From Icerya purchasi (Eukaryota; Arthropoda; Insecta; Hemiptera; Monophlebidae): a DNA stretch of 64,000 nt. The stretch lies in the NCBI GenBank assembly GCA_039619475.1, contig CM077116.1:277341258-277405257 (forward strand), given 5' to 3'. Shown here in pieces: positions 11,660 to 23,699 of the stretch; positions within the stretch are counted from its first letter, which is position 1, and each line of letters starts with the position of its first letter. A program made the position numbers and the translations under genes. The notes under the pieces were generated by a model, which did not search any database, was not told the origin of the DNA, and saw nothing but the letters and a program-made list of their open reading frames with translations.

Positions 11660-14130
11660 TATCATCGTTTATTCAAAAAAAAAATGTGTTACAATAATTC
11701 TTTACAATTATACTATTAATTTTCATACTCATAAATAGTGAGAAAATATAAACTAAAAATAAAATAATAATAATAAAACAAGACTAAAAAAGATAAAAAC
11801 AAAGAAGAACTACTTATTTATACAATTTCATAACTACATGTTCGACAATGGTCGATTCTAAGCCACAGCCAGTTCCCAATTTATCTAACCTAATGCCACT
11901 CATTAATGTTATCAACCAACCATTGGTTAATTAATAATTTCCAAGTTCCTATCTCTTTTTCGGCATTATATCTTCTGGGATCCGTTCTAGCAGCTTAATT
12001 ATTATCCGTATTATCAATCTTACTCTGTTTATGGCTTTCGGTCGAATACAACATACCTTCCCATTATTATTATTTAAGTAATCGATGATAAAAGTAGCAC
12101 ATCCTTGGAGACATTTCATTTTTCTCTCTCCACCAGCTAATATTAAATCTGATCTTTATTAGGAAATATTACCTTTAAGCATATCTTTTGCTGACTACTA
12201 ACCTTTTTGATTATCGTCCTTTTTGCTTTCCCCCAAATTGAGATCTTATACATGATTCTAGACAATACTATAGCGTTACACCGTATGGTATTGAAAGAGC
12301 CAATTTATAAAGTGCCGGTATCATTTGCCTGATTTTATTAGATAAATTTATACAACATGCTTGTCCCAAGATAATATCCTGTAAATGATTCTTCTTCTTC
12401 AGGTGCCGTACGCTACATAGCGCGTTGGCGCAACCTATTCGTACATTTTTAGCTGTACCGATATAGGTTGTGCACCAGGCAATTATTATATGCAACGCAG
12501 ATGTACACACGCAAGACTACATTCAGAGCAGATATTGTGATTGTTTGATTTATCGATATACAAGTGCAGTCCTATTTATGTCTACTGTGTACTGACCTAG
12601 CGCTCATATGACGTTGTACGTGGTGGTTTGCCATTGCCTTGCACGTGATTATTAGGGAAAATATTTAATTTTAATTCTCTGTAATAAGTTCTGTCGGCGC
12701 CCGGGATCGAACCCGTGACCCCTAAATATTTAATCTCTTCTGTCGTTTCCAGTTGTGTACAGCCACAGTTCGAAGTAGAAGTCAAGTAATTATGTAAACA
12801 ATTATTGTTATGTATTTTAATAGATGATTTATATGTTTTCTATATCTACTGGGCGTTCATATATACAAAACCTTCGATTTTTTTATATTAATAGTTAGAT
12901 GTTTATCATGCAGCCACCTACACATACTATTCACATCCTCCTGTAAGAGTTTTTTGGCCTCATGGATGTCGCGGTGCTCGATAACGAGTGCTATATCATC
13001 ATCCGTATAAGCAAAGACTGTCTGAGTTTTTAATGCATTTATGAAGGCAGTTAGTATAGATCAAAAATAACAACGGAGCCAAAATACTTCCCTGTCCCAT
13101 CCTTGTTGATGCAATTTCTTCTCTACTCCTATCATACAAATGACTTTCAAACCATTTATTTTGCCTACCTATGATTCCTATTCCTTTCATGTCATATTTG
13201 ATGGTTTACCACATCGAATGCTTTACTGATGTCTATAAAAATTATAATAAATTGTTTACCGTTTGCCAACCACCCTTAATTATCCTATTTGTTAGTACTC
13301 TTAACAAAGAGGTTGTATTAATTTTCCTTCTCTAAAACCGAATTGATTATTATGCAATAACTCGTTTCCCTCCAAATAATTTCTTAGATGAAACGCAAGG
13401 TATTGTTCCGAAATTTTAGCTAAAACCGAGATTGTAGTAATTGATCTATAATTTGTCACAAGCACTAAGCCGTTTCTATATATCGGTCTAATAACGGCAG
13501 TTTTTAGTCCCTCAGGAATTCTACCTTCTTTAATTGAACCGTTAATTATCTTTGTAAGTAGTGGGGTAAATCTATATTTATTTTTAATATCCGAAGCTCT
13601 AATACCATCCCATCCTGGGGCTTTGTGAATCGGTAATCTGTTAATTATTTGTTCTACTTGCTTGTTTGTAAATACAGCAATATAGAATGACGTGTCACTT
13701 CTAAATTATCGCTTTTCAATAATTGCGTATTACACGCCCTGAGCACAATGCTGTTTTGGTTAAGTGATCGATAAATTTACTCGCCGCATGTCTTGCACTT
13801 GCAAAATGTCTCAAGATGACATCATCGATTGAAGATCTGTTTTTATTGTATACTATATTATTGATTGCCATACTTTTTTGGTATTGTTATTATGCCGCAT
13901 TTGTTTATTGAATATTATTAATTTTCATCAGGTTTAAAATTTTTATATTCATCCAGTCATTTTTAAATGAAAAATTATTTTCCTTTGCGTACGTCACCCG
14001 CTTTCTACATTCCTTATATGAATTATTAAATTTACATTGTATTATTGGCGAGCAGATAGTTTCGGCGGAGGCAATCTTTTCAAGACTATGCCAGTCATAA
14101 CTTTTAAGTTTTTGGTTCAGCCACATTTTA
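11660..14130 (-). pseudogene. Decayed LINE, copy A (5'-truncated)
   Basis: Read on the - strand this is a non-LTR reverse transcriptase in pieces. From about 14126: the pre-RT region (KECRKRVTYAKENN). At about 13620-13530: the template-binding area. At 13190-13010: NKWFESHLYDRSR, then GQGSILAPLLFLIYTNCLHK, matching the G.PQGSILGPLLFLIYIND block. At about 13000: the catalytic AYTDDD with the YADD tyrosine intact. At 12790-12720: the thumb-like LETTEEIKYLG, interrupted there by a SINE. At 12370-12240: the rest of the C-terminal part. The 3' end, near a GAATAAACGAT motif at about 11660, is shared with copy B. Stops and frameshifts are frequent. It sits antisense within the large lipocalin intron. 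Confidence 0.8.
12395..12716 (-). repeat. tRNA-derived SINE inserted in LINE copy A
   Basis: The LINE frame breaks after ...EIKYLG (about 12724) and resumes at about 12386 with ILGQAC, equivalent to ILSRDK in copy B. The intervening block starts on the - strand with GGTTCGATCCC (12713-12703), a perfect RNA polymerase III B box, and has no LINE similarity. Its middle part (12475-12650) is clearly related to 62705-62870, showing a dispersed family. The A box is not visible, so the copy is probably 5'-truncated or the head is diverged. Confidence 0.7.
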
Positions 14131-14216
14131 TAGGAGGTGTACGAAACTTATTTCATAATATTCATTTCGGCGTAAATTTGTGCAAACCGAGATATTGCTC
14201 GACACAGAAGGCGTCT

Positions 14217-15898
14217 CTTGTCATCGTTTATTCATAAATATAGTTACAAAAATTCTTAATATTTAATTTACATCATAAACAGGACACATATCATATTATT
14301 ACACTTGACGGACATCATCCGCCTTAGTTATATACATATGATCGATTCTGCACCATATTTGCCCATATAAAATTAAGAACTAACTTATTGTCACTCATTT
14401 ATGTTATCAACTAGCCGCTGCTTAACTATCCGCAGTCATATCTCGATGTTCATTAAATCTTCTGCAATTCGTACCGGTAATTTAATTGATACTGCCTCGT
14501 CAGTGTTGTCTGTCTTGCTATTTATACTTATCAGTCGTAGTACACCTTCCTATGATTCCTAGTTGTTCTACCTCTTTTCGTCGAAGATAATGGAATATCA
14601 GTAGTCTTATACTCAAGCAGCCCGTGATTATGACGTATTTGAAGACATTTATTTTCTCTCTCTCCACCAGCTGATGTTACTACTAATCTGACCTTTAAGC
14701 ATGTCTTTTGCTGATTACTAATCTTTTTGATTATCGTATTTTTTGCTTCCCCACATACTGATATTCCATATAAGATTCGTGACAGTACTATAGAGTTAAA
14801 GTATACACGAAAACTAGCATATGGTATTGACTGAGCTAATCTATATAATGAGTGGTAGCGTTTGACTAATTTTGTTTGATAATAATTTGGATTATGCTTG
14901 TCCCGAGATAATATTCTGTCAAAAGTTAAGCTAAGGTATTTAAACTCATCCGTCATTTCCAGTGGAGTACATTCACAATTCAAGGTAGGAGTTAAACAGT
15001 TGTGAAGCAGCTATTATTATGCATTCTAATAGATGGTTTGTGTGTCCTATATCTGCCGGACGCTCTTATATATATGTAAAACCTTCGATTTTTTTACATT
15101 AATTGTTAGGTGTTTACCATGTGTCCACAAAAACACATAGTGTCAACATTCTCTTGCAACAGTTTTTCGACCGCATGAATGTCATGGTGCTCAATTACGA
15201 GCGCTATATCATCCGCATAGGCACACATATAGTCGAATTTTTAATACATCTGTGAAGGGAGTTGGTCTGAAAACAGCAGATTATTTCCCTCCAGATAATT
15301 TCTCAGGTGAGACGCCAGAAATTGTTCCAAAATTTTGCCAACACTGAAATAATCGTAACTGGTCGATAATGTTCGCATGCGCTCGCTTCGCCACTTTTAT
15401 ATACATATATAGGCCTAGTAATAAAGTTCTTCAGGGATTATCTATAATGGAGAGCAGTTTATTAGTTTCGTTATTATCGGAGTGAGGAGCGCTGCATTAT
15501 TTTTAATACTTGAAGCTCTCATACTATCTCAACCTGGAGCCTTGGATGTCGGTAGTTTGTTAATTATTTGTTCTACATTTTTGTTAGTAACTTTTGGTAT
15601 ACATATATAAGGGATACACACTATTCAATAAGTGTATGTTACAAAGTTGACCACAAGGCCGCATTGGTCGCGAGAAGTGTTCAATAAATTTGTTCACCGC
15701 ATCCTTTGCACTTTCGAAATATTTCATAATGATCGCATCAATTGAAGTTTTCTTTTTGCTATATACTATGCTATTGATTATCTGCCATACTTTTTCCGTA
15801 TTGTTATTTGCATATCGTATTTGTTTATTGTAGTGATCTAATTTCGCTTTCCTAATTTCTGATTTAGTCATATTTCTACCGAAAGATGTAAAAATCAT
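14217..15898 (-). pseudogene. Decayed LINE, copy B
   Basis: This is a second insertion of the same LINE family as copy A, in the same orientation. On the - strand: an upstream segment ending at 15584 (MTKSEIRKAKLDHYNKQIRY... KVWQIINSIV); the catalytic AYADDIALVIEH at about 15200, with YADD intact; and a 150-codon open frame 14983-14531 (CTPLEMTDEFKYLSLTFD..., later FRVYFNSIVLSRILYGISVCG), typical of the thumb/C-terminal domain of L2/CR1/jockey-like LINEs. The 3' end carries the same AATAAACGATGA motif at about 14217-14230 as copy A. It is better preserved than copy A but still frameshifted, and the segment between 15280 and 15580 is shortened. Confidence 0.8.
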
Positions 15899-15899
15899 G

Positions 15900-16548
15900 A
15901 CATTTGTTGATGAATTGGAAATTATAATAGCAGATAGAAATGCAGAAGATTTAGAAACGAAAATAGCAATAATTCATATAATAAGAAGATAAAAAAAACT
16001 TCCCGGAAATGTATAATCTAAAGATCGATATGAGCAAAAAAGATTACATTCAACTACAAAAAAGCAAACATGAACTTACAAAAAAATAAGGGACTTCAAA
16101 TCACAGAAAAAACACCAGGTAAAGTACCCGGGAGTTCCAGTAGATAAAAACCCAGAAATTTGATAATCATTGCAAGTACATAAAAAATAAAATTACTATA
16201 TTTATAAATATATTCACAAAGCTGTTTAACAATAAGAATCAGATGAAACCCAAAAATGGAATAATATTATACAAAACAGTGATGTTATCAAGTATTTGCT
16301 ATTATACGGTAGCGTAATTTACCCGGAAATGCTGAAGTTTAGTAGATTCAAAAATTTCTTAACGATTATTCACACAGAATATCATAGCAATTGAACTAAT
16401 ATCGAAGCTAACAAAATAATAAATTATACAAATGCATCGGCAATAGCAGGGATACTACCGTTAAACTTAGAAACAGAAAAACGTATCACAATTTTCTCGA
16501 ATCGAAAATAAATTAAAGGTGAAACAAACATATTCGATAATAGCATGC

Positions 16549-16593
<45 letters not shown>

Positions 16594-17050
16594 CAAATAA
16601 AAGATTTGCAATAGCGAATAAAATTTTAACAGCGGGACAATTTAAAATATATGTATATCAGCGAACAGTATGCGGAAAAATTTGAAAGCGTATACGGTTA
16701 TTAAACCATAATGCAATAACTAAAAGTATTTTTCTAACAATTAAAGAGAGATTCAATAACGCGCATACTATACACCAAACTTCTGCAAAAAAAAGTCTAT
16801 ATCGCAGGATATGGAAATTTTAAAATCTAGCTGAAAAGTTTTAATATAGCGGAGACGGAAAATTGTATTAAATATAACGAGCAGGACGATATACAGCATA
16901 TTTTGAACGGATGCAACATATTAAATACGGTAATTATAAAGGAAAAATGCAGAGGGAACTGATATACGGGAAAAAATGGCTACGTTCAATAAATTTGTCA
17001 AGAAGAAATTGGAGTATTGGAAAACTAACATTATATATTAAAAATCAATT
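15900..17050 (+). pseudogene. R1-like LINE remnant
   Basis: Opposite in orientation to the preceding LINE. The + strand reads MTFVDELEIIIADRNAEDLE (the FADDL.LVI.A.. catalytic block with D changed), then GVPVDKNPEI, LLYGSVIYPEMLKF, NASAIAGILPLNLETEKR and finally CIKYNEQDDIQHILNGC. This succession (catalytic block, LLYG, AG.IP..L...ER, C....E...H....C) is that of R1/LOA-type reverse transcriptases and their C-terminal zinc knuckle. Many stops interrupt it. A (TA)n tract at 16551-16593 interrupts the middle. Confidence 0.65.
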
Positions 17051-19195
17051 AGATTGACATAAATATTAAAGATTGAAAAATGTGGAGGGGAGGAATTCAA
17101 AACTTATTATAAGTGGATGGTTTTCACTCCCTGGATCACATTAAATTTTCATATATACTTAAATAAATAAATAACCCTACCCATGGAATATGGAATTGGA
17201 AGGGACAAAAAAATACATGTTTTTATTAGTGTTGCTCATTATGTCTCGCATTCCCAAACGAAGTAGATCGTTGTGAATTTCATGCAGATCATTAATATCA
17301 CGGAATCAACATTTAAATCAAAACATTAAATACGCAAAAACTAAAACCATAAACGTCTACCACTTATTTAAAATATTTAAACAGTATATACATATGTGTG
17401 TATTTTAATTGTTGCTCCGTTAATTACGTTGATTATTCGTCCTCGCAGTTAATAACATATCTCCTAATCGGGAGCTTCTTCATTAATTTCTTTTCCTTAG
17501 CAAATCCCATGAGCTTGAAAGAGGTCAGGAAATGGAAATTTTATGACGTACTAAGGCCACATTAATGACGCACGTAATATAGAAATTATTTTATCGCAGC
17601 ATCGGTTTTCAATTTCCTGGAGATTAAATTGGCCGGCCAGTTTTATTTCAAGCAAGGTCTATGCCTGCATAATTCCGGAGAATTCCGAATCCTCAAATTT
17701 GCTCTTGAAATATTGTACATCTTCTACTTTTTTTGAAATCTCTTCACGCACGACCAACTAAGTTAATTCGAACGCTGGCAGATAAAGTAATTCAAAAACT
17801 ACCATAATACTCTGAAGAAAAAAAAAATTCTTGAAAACAAAAGTGGAAAATATAGCTGAATTTTAACTTTCAACGATTGAACGACTTCTATTACAGTTTA
17901 ATTACCGATAAAAGTATCTGAAATCGAATATGTTCTATCCTCCTATTTTCCTTCGGACTCTGCGCAGTTCTGTTGGTGAGCCGATTATCACGAATTACGT
18001 TTTTGTTTATATTTAACTAGCTGTTACCCACGGCTTCGCCCGTGTACCCGTTTAAATCTCTCTACCTAGAAAGTAGTAAAAAAAAAAAAAAAAATTTATC
18101 TGGAATTATCTTTTTCCGTCATTTTGGAAAACAGGTTTATCACCGTTCAACAAAAAATTGTTTCCACGTTTTATGCTAAAGATTATTGGTCTTTCTATAA
18201 CCTGTCTGTTCTGATCTAACAAAGAGTTTCACTCAACTAAATAGTACACACAGACGTCATCTTGAAGGGGCCTATAGTTATATATTCAGTGATCTCCCGT
18301 AATTACGCATTTAAGAGAACATCTTCTTCACTCGTATCTTCCGAATTTTTCGTTTTGAGCACTTTATTAAAATTAATTTATTACCGTAAAATCAAAATAA
18401 CAGCGGTTGAGTAAAGATTTCAAATTCCAGTACGAAATTCCCGCTAGCAAATATTAAAAATTTCGTTGCAGGATTTTTTATTTTTCTGTAAAAAAGGCAA
18501 TAAATAGAAAACACTACCGTTTTTTTTTTTTTCAACTCTCTGCAATGAGTACAGTAATATTAGGCTATGACTTGTATGTTCAGATCATAAACAAAGTCAT
18601 CAGCGTATAATAAAATACAAAATGTTGAAGATAGGTGAGTAGAAAAGATTGTTATGATATAGATATTAAATAATAACGGGCTCATCATGTCATGGGGGAT
18701 TGATGAAAAGTGAAGTAACTGAACGTGGCGTACTTAACACTAGGGAAATTAATAAAATATTATCTTTATTATTTACCATAATAATCAATTTATTTCAATT
18801 TTTACGTTTAATATTTATCTTTACCGTGGTAATCGTCTTATTTAAAATTGATTTTTATTATAAGGTATTGCGTAGTATTTCTTTGTTACAAACTTTCTTC
18901 TTTCTTTTGTGTCTTACCTTCTTCTTCTCTATTTTTTACCCCCCATCAATAACCAATTGAGTTGGTAACCGGTGTTTTGGCTAGAGTAAACTCTTCGACG
19001 CAGGTTGCCATACTTTCGATCGATTTTTATTTATTTTGTAATTTATTTATTTATTTTTTTATTTATTTTTGACTTTTAAATAGCCTATATTGTTCCTCAT
19101 AACCCCATAAGTAAACTGTCCAAATTTCATAAAAACCAGATGGATAGTTTCGGAATTTATCGAGGACATACAGAACGACATACATTCATACATAC

Positions 19196-19238
<43 letters not shown>

Positions 19239-20968
19239 TTATTGAAAAATTAAAAAAATTGAAATAACAAACTGAGTTATAATGTTATTCAATTTCCGAA
19301 TGAACATATTTTAACTTTTTTAAAAACATTTTTAACAAAAATGGAAAAAATTGTTTGCTCTTATTCGTTTTTGTTTGCTTTTTAATATTTGTTTCGAATT
19401 ATATACTTATACGATCTTTATTACATTTATTTCATAAGTGAAGTTTTTTAAAATTTTTAACAAAACCTTTTTATAGTATATAAATTTAAAAAAATAAGAG
19501 TTAACGCAGATAATTTGTTTACTCTTTTATACTTGTTGTCTTCAAACCGGAAACAATTAATCGTGCCTATAAACTTATCGATGTATCGGTGCAATTAAAA
19601 TCTGTCTCGTCTACATCTGTAACCAGTTTATCAGTCTAACTTATTGGCATTGTTTTAAATCTATTTCGGCCGATCCGAACGTGTATTCGTGTTTGAATAC
19701 GTTTATTCTAGAATGTAGAGTTTATATGACCTTTCAAATCGTAAGACTGCTTGTTTAATACAACAAATAAAAACAAAAAAAACAACCTATTTTAACTGAT
19801 TACGCATCCTATCGCAGATGTCAAAAATTCGGTTCTTAATTATAGTATTAGCGTTAAAAATTCAAGATATAGAGTGCGACCCGTTTTCTTCTTTTTATGG
19901 TATGCATTTCATTCGATGCCTTGAACAAATTTTTTTCAGAATTTTAAACATTGTTTCGCATTAAGTTGTAACCGTAGATTTATAAATCACTAATTTTTAC
20001 TCGACAATTCTGGTCAAATTGTTCGTTCCTTGCACCGAGGCAGTAATGCAAGAACAATAGTTGAACTGACTGTCCTATATCCATATATCACCTACTATAT
20101 GTTGAATTGCTTACACCATCTCCACATCGTAACGTTAAATAGCATTGCTTTCATCTCAACTGATCAAAGTTCTCAACTGGACAAAGACAACACTCGTTTA
20201 ACAAGTAAAAACCAAATAATAAAGTGCTCGTCGCGTGCGGCACAAAAGAGAAGACATGTACAATCGAGATCTCATCATTCCCATCCACTAGAATTAAGCC
20301 GGTGCATATCGGTTTCTGAAATATTTAGCTGCAATGCTTCCACCACACTGCCATCACAACTATTCTTTCTGATATTCTAGATATTAAGCCTCATTAATGT
20401 ACACTATACAAAATAAAAATAATAATAACCATCGTGTGTTCGTAAAAATCTTGTTTATAAAAAATTAGCGGATAAATGTAAGCTTTATTAAATATACTAA
20501 AATATAATGCAAGGTGTGCGTACAATTTAACATCCAATAAGGCTGCTTCCTTTTATTCATTTGCTAATTTATCGCAAACAAGATTTCGAAAATAGAAATT
20601 ATTTTTTTTTTAAATGTCCCGATACTGTCCTTAAATGTTATCGAACGGAACAAATTATAGGTATTATTAGTACGATATGTACGAGTTATTGTACAATGCA
20701 AACTGTAAATATTTTATTTTATCATAAATTAAATTCGTACGAAGGCAAAATGGAAAAAAAAAGAGATTTTTATTAAACTTTTTTTGAAATATGAACACGT
20801 TTATTTAGTCTCAGCAAGTGTTTAAATAAGAACCTGTTTATTTATGTTTCATCCTTAAGGTATTTCTATGAATTGTGTATATCGTCAAGTGGTTTTTCTG
20901 TAATAGTAGTAAAATCGTGTAATTCCGTTGCATCGGTATCGCAATTAATAGCGTTTATTCATTCACAG
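17051..20968 (+). other. Lipocalin intron, last part; dispersed repeats only
   Basis: No further exon was found before the acceptor at 20968. The block 17410-17720 is GC-balanced and non-repetitive without an open frame. A dispersed insect repeat lies at 18018-18080 and 18975-19236. The open frame at 20030-20380 has no recognisable domain and was not called. Confidence 0.5.
18018..19236 (+). repeat. Dispersed insect repeat family (two flanking parts)
   Basis: Starts with AGCTGTTACCCACGGCTTCG (18018) and resumes at 19050-19200 with TAGCCTATATTGTTCCTCA, then GTCCAAATTTCATAAAAACC and GAGGACATACAGAACGACAT, ending in a (TA)n tract. This phrase order is common in insect genomic repeats thought to be non-LTR tails. 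The middle (18100-18970) may be a later insertion. The family name is uncertain. Confidence 0.55.
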
Positions 20969-21207
20969 AACGGGAAATCCGAACAAATATACCGGCGTAG
21001 CGTTGCCAGATTACTTTCGTAACCCAAGTGTAATGGACTTCCGGTTGAATAGTAGATTTATTCCGACTGCATCTTGGATCGGTTCTAGAATACCGAACTC
21101 GGTAATTCGAATACTTCCCGGATCTGGACGGTACATCATTTTGAACACCGATTATACGAATTACGCTATCATGTGGTCTTGTTCGGATATGGGAATGTTT
21201 CATACAG
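20969..21207 (+). CDS. Lipocalin (apolipoprotein D/Lazarillo type), internal exon
   Basis: Acceptor tattcattcacag, one base completing the split codon from 9359 (AT|A), then 79 codons and one base before donor gtgctg (phase 1). The protein runs TGNPNKYTGVALPDYFRNPS to GRYIILNTDYTNYAIMWSCS and ends GMFHT. TDY.NYA..WSC is structurally conserved region 2 of lipocalins, and its cysteine is a conserved disulfide partner. Both split codons match the neighbouring exons exactly, which is strong support for the gene model. An open frame continues past 21207 to 21296, but it loses lipocalin similarity at the donor, so the exon end is at 21207. Confidence 0.88.
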
Positions 21208-23217
21208 GTGCTGAATTTGTTTTAACATTATACCTTTTTTTTTTTTTAACCCAAAAATTTTTCTTAATTCAAATAAACGTTGTAGTATTTAACTGAGGGG
21301 GGAGGGGCGCCTTTTCCCGCATGTTGAATAAAAGTGGAAGATACATAAACTTCGTTCTCATATAAAGTACGCAACCCGCTGAAACGAAATAATAGAAAAG
21401 TCTACAAGTTAAATGAAACAAAAATGTTTCGATTTATTACAAATCGCTAGTATATGCAGCGAAGCCGGTTGTGAAAATGGCGCAAACCCCACCCGTGTAA
21501 AAATTATTATTATTTTTCCGGGATATATGTATGTAGTACCGGTATAATATACGAAGGAGTTAATATTACGTAATTGTCTTTTTTTCATTTTTTTTCACTT
21601 TTTTTTTCACTTTTTTTTTTTTTTTTAATTCCTTTATGAAAGCAACGATTTAAAATTTCTATTCATTTTTCGTGTTAATTTCTACGAGAATTATAAAAAG
21701 AGAAAAAATAAACTGATTAAAAACATATATATTACAGAGCAATTACATGTCGAACTGAAAAAGCAACTGGCAGTATAAAGGCCAGCAATGGAATTATAGA
21801 ACGTATGAGTATAGGATAAAGGGACACAACAGAGATCTTGCCTCCGACCCTTTCCAATTATCTAGGCAAGGAACTGCCCAGGGAATGTCCTAGACGAAAC
21901 AAAGAAAAAGAGTTCAAATAAACGACATTTTAATAAACAATCTGCGATATGCAGATATGATGCGGCAATAATAGCATACAGTGAGGAGGGATTGTGTCGT
22001 CTACTAGACAAAGTAATAAGCGACAAAATGTGACTGCGAATAAGTAAAACGAATAAAACGAAAGACATATACAACCAACGATAAAAATATGCGGAAATCT
22101 GGTATAGAACAGAAACTTTTAAATATCTCGACTGCTGCATAACAGAAAACGTGCATTCGGATACAGAAATTGAATCGAACAAGCGAAAGTAATATTTCTG
22201 AAAATGAGATCCTTTTTCAGGTGTGAAAGTCTAATTATTTCCCGATTATAATCCTAATATCATCCTCTTTAAAGCATATTACACTGAACTATCTTTAATC
22301 GAATAGTTATTTTTTAATTTTTGGCGCTTTCTTTTTTTTTTTCTTAAATTTTTGAATTAAATTTTCAAGTTGATAAGTAAGTTTATCTTTTTAAACGATT
22401 TTAAATATAACCCACTAACACTGGAATTACGAATAAAAAAGGAAAAAAGCAAATGAAGGAAGAAAAAATCGTATTTATTCCTTGAAAACACTTCACTTCC
22501 GATGTAATCACGAGTATTTAATCGTTCTAGTCGGTTCCTAAGATGGTCCATCTTTTCTAGTTTTTGTCTTTTTTTCCTCATCATCTCCTTTATTTTTTTC
22601 TACTCCTTATATAAGCACACTATTTACTGGAGAACAGATGTTCTACTTGAGCAGTTGTTCGTCTTTCCTTAATATTTTCCTGTTTCAAAACGTGTTTGTT
22701 TACTTAAAAACTCTCGCGTCTAAATTTTTTCTGTCTTTTTTAGTTCTTAGCATCTTTTTTTTTTTTTTTTTATAAAATAATAATAATATTATTTTATATA
22801 GTTTCTTTTGGACGCGCCAGCGACTTTGATCCAACAACAAAACATTCCGCATTCTTTTTTCTTTTTTTTTTTGTAATCCTGATTTTTTTCTTATCAGCTG
22901 CCTTTTTGTTAGTACAAGTTCCATTTCTTTTTCACTATACTTTCATAATATATTTTTATAATTTACCAAAGAAATAAAGAGCGATGGGATCAAAATTTAA
23001 AAAAATACCTCAATGGAATGACTCTTTGTTTCTGTATTTTACGAAAACCAATTTTAACTTTTTAAAATGACCGCCTAACTATTTAGATTTATAGCTTTGC
23101 TTTTCCTGTTGTTGGGTCAAGCCGCTGGCGCGCCCATCCGATAAATAAAAAAATGAAAAAAAAACAAAAACTTTTTAAAATGGAAACGGTTACATTTAAG
23201 TTTTGATGTTTTTGTAG
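21208..23217 (+). other. Lipocalin intron with LINE fragment
   Basis: A 2.0-kb intron in phase 1. It contains the LINE fragment at 21750-22200 and long pyrimidine and A/T tracts; no other exon. Confidence 0.7.
21750..22200 (+). pseudogene. LINE reverse-transcriptase fragment
   Basis: The + strand reads NNLRYAD, then (after a 2-base shift) AAIIAYSEEGLCRLLDKVIS, and TETFKYLDCCITENVHSDTE. These are the catalytic YADD block and the FKYLG..IT.DG....EI block of endonuclease-reverse transcriptase LINEs. Frameshifts and stops show it is dead. It lies in sense orientation in the second lipocalin intron. Confidence 0.7.
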
Positions 23218-23363
23218 ATCTAGTTTGGGTGCTCGGTAGACAGACAGATCTGGATACGGAAAAGCGATCCGAAGTATACACGATACTGAGCGAGTCCAAC
23301 TTAGATGTTAAAAGATTGGTTCTATCGAAACAAAGAGATTGTCCGGCGTATTCGTTTAAATAG
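23218..23363 (+). CDS. Lipocalin (apolipoprotein D/Lazarillo type), last exon
   Basis: Acceptor gatgtttttgtag, two bases completing the split codon G|AT, then 47 codons and TAG at 23361-23363. The protein is LVWVLGRQTDLDTEKRSEVY, TILSESNLDVKRLVLSKQRD, CPAYSFK. W.L.R is structurally conserved region 3 of lipocalins; the C-terminal helix pattern and final cysteine before the end match ApoD/Lazarillo relatives. With the other two exons it gives 171 residues from the G-x-W motif to the end, so only about 20-45 N-terminal residues are unaccounted for compared with the usual length of about 190-215. No C-terminal anchor signal follows the last cysteine, so a soluble secreted protein is expected. 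Confidence 0.87.
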
Positions 23364-23678
23364 TTTGTTAGAAATATCGTTCGAACACATTCGTAATACA
23401 CTCTATAGCTAGTCATTAACCACTACACCTAGAACAAGTAATTTTTATGCTATGAAATAGTTTTATTCGTATTATTCCGCGTTTATATGTTAATTTTGCT
23501 TAATTTATATCAAATGTATGTTTAAAGAGTACAAAAATAATTTATTAAAATATATTTACTCGCCTAGGTTTTATGCATATTATATACGTGTATATAAATT
23601 AAAATTATCGAATATTATTATATTTTTTATTATTATTATTATTATTATAACACCGTCTCCCCGCTATATACTACTAGA

Positions 23679-23684
23679 AATAAA
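23679..23684 (+). terminator. Possible polyadenylation signal of lipocalin gene
   Basis: AATAAA lies 316 bases after the lipocalin stop. It is the first canonical signal I find downstream, but AT-rich sequence makes chance hits frequent. Confidence 0.35.
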
Positions 23685-23699
23685 AGTAATAACTCAACT

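Noticed and set aside
12703..12713. B-box sequence as a tRNA gene
   Set aside because: No A box at the right distance and no cloverleaf; it is the promoter remnant of a SINE inserted in a LINE.
20030..20380. 116-residue open frame as an exon
   Set aside because: No domain, no matching splice phases with the lipocalin, and odd residue composition.
21003..21296. 97-residue open frame as a stand-alone gene
   Set aside because: Its first two thirds are the lipocalin exon. Similarity stops at the donor at 21208; the remainder is intron read-through.
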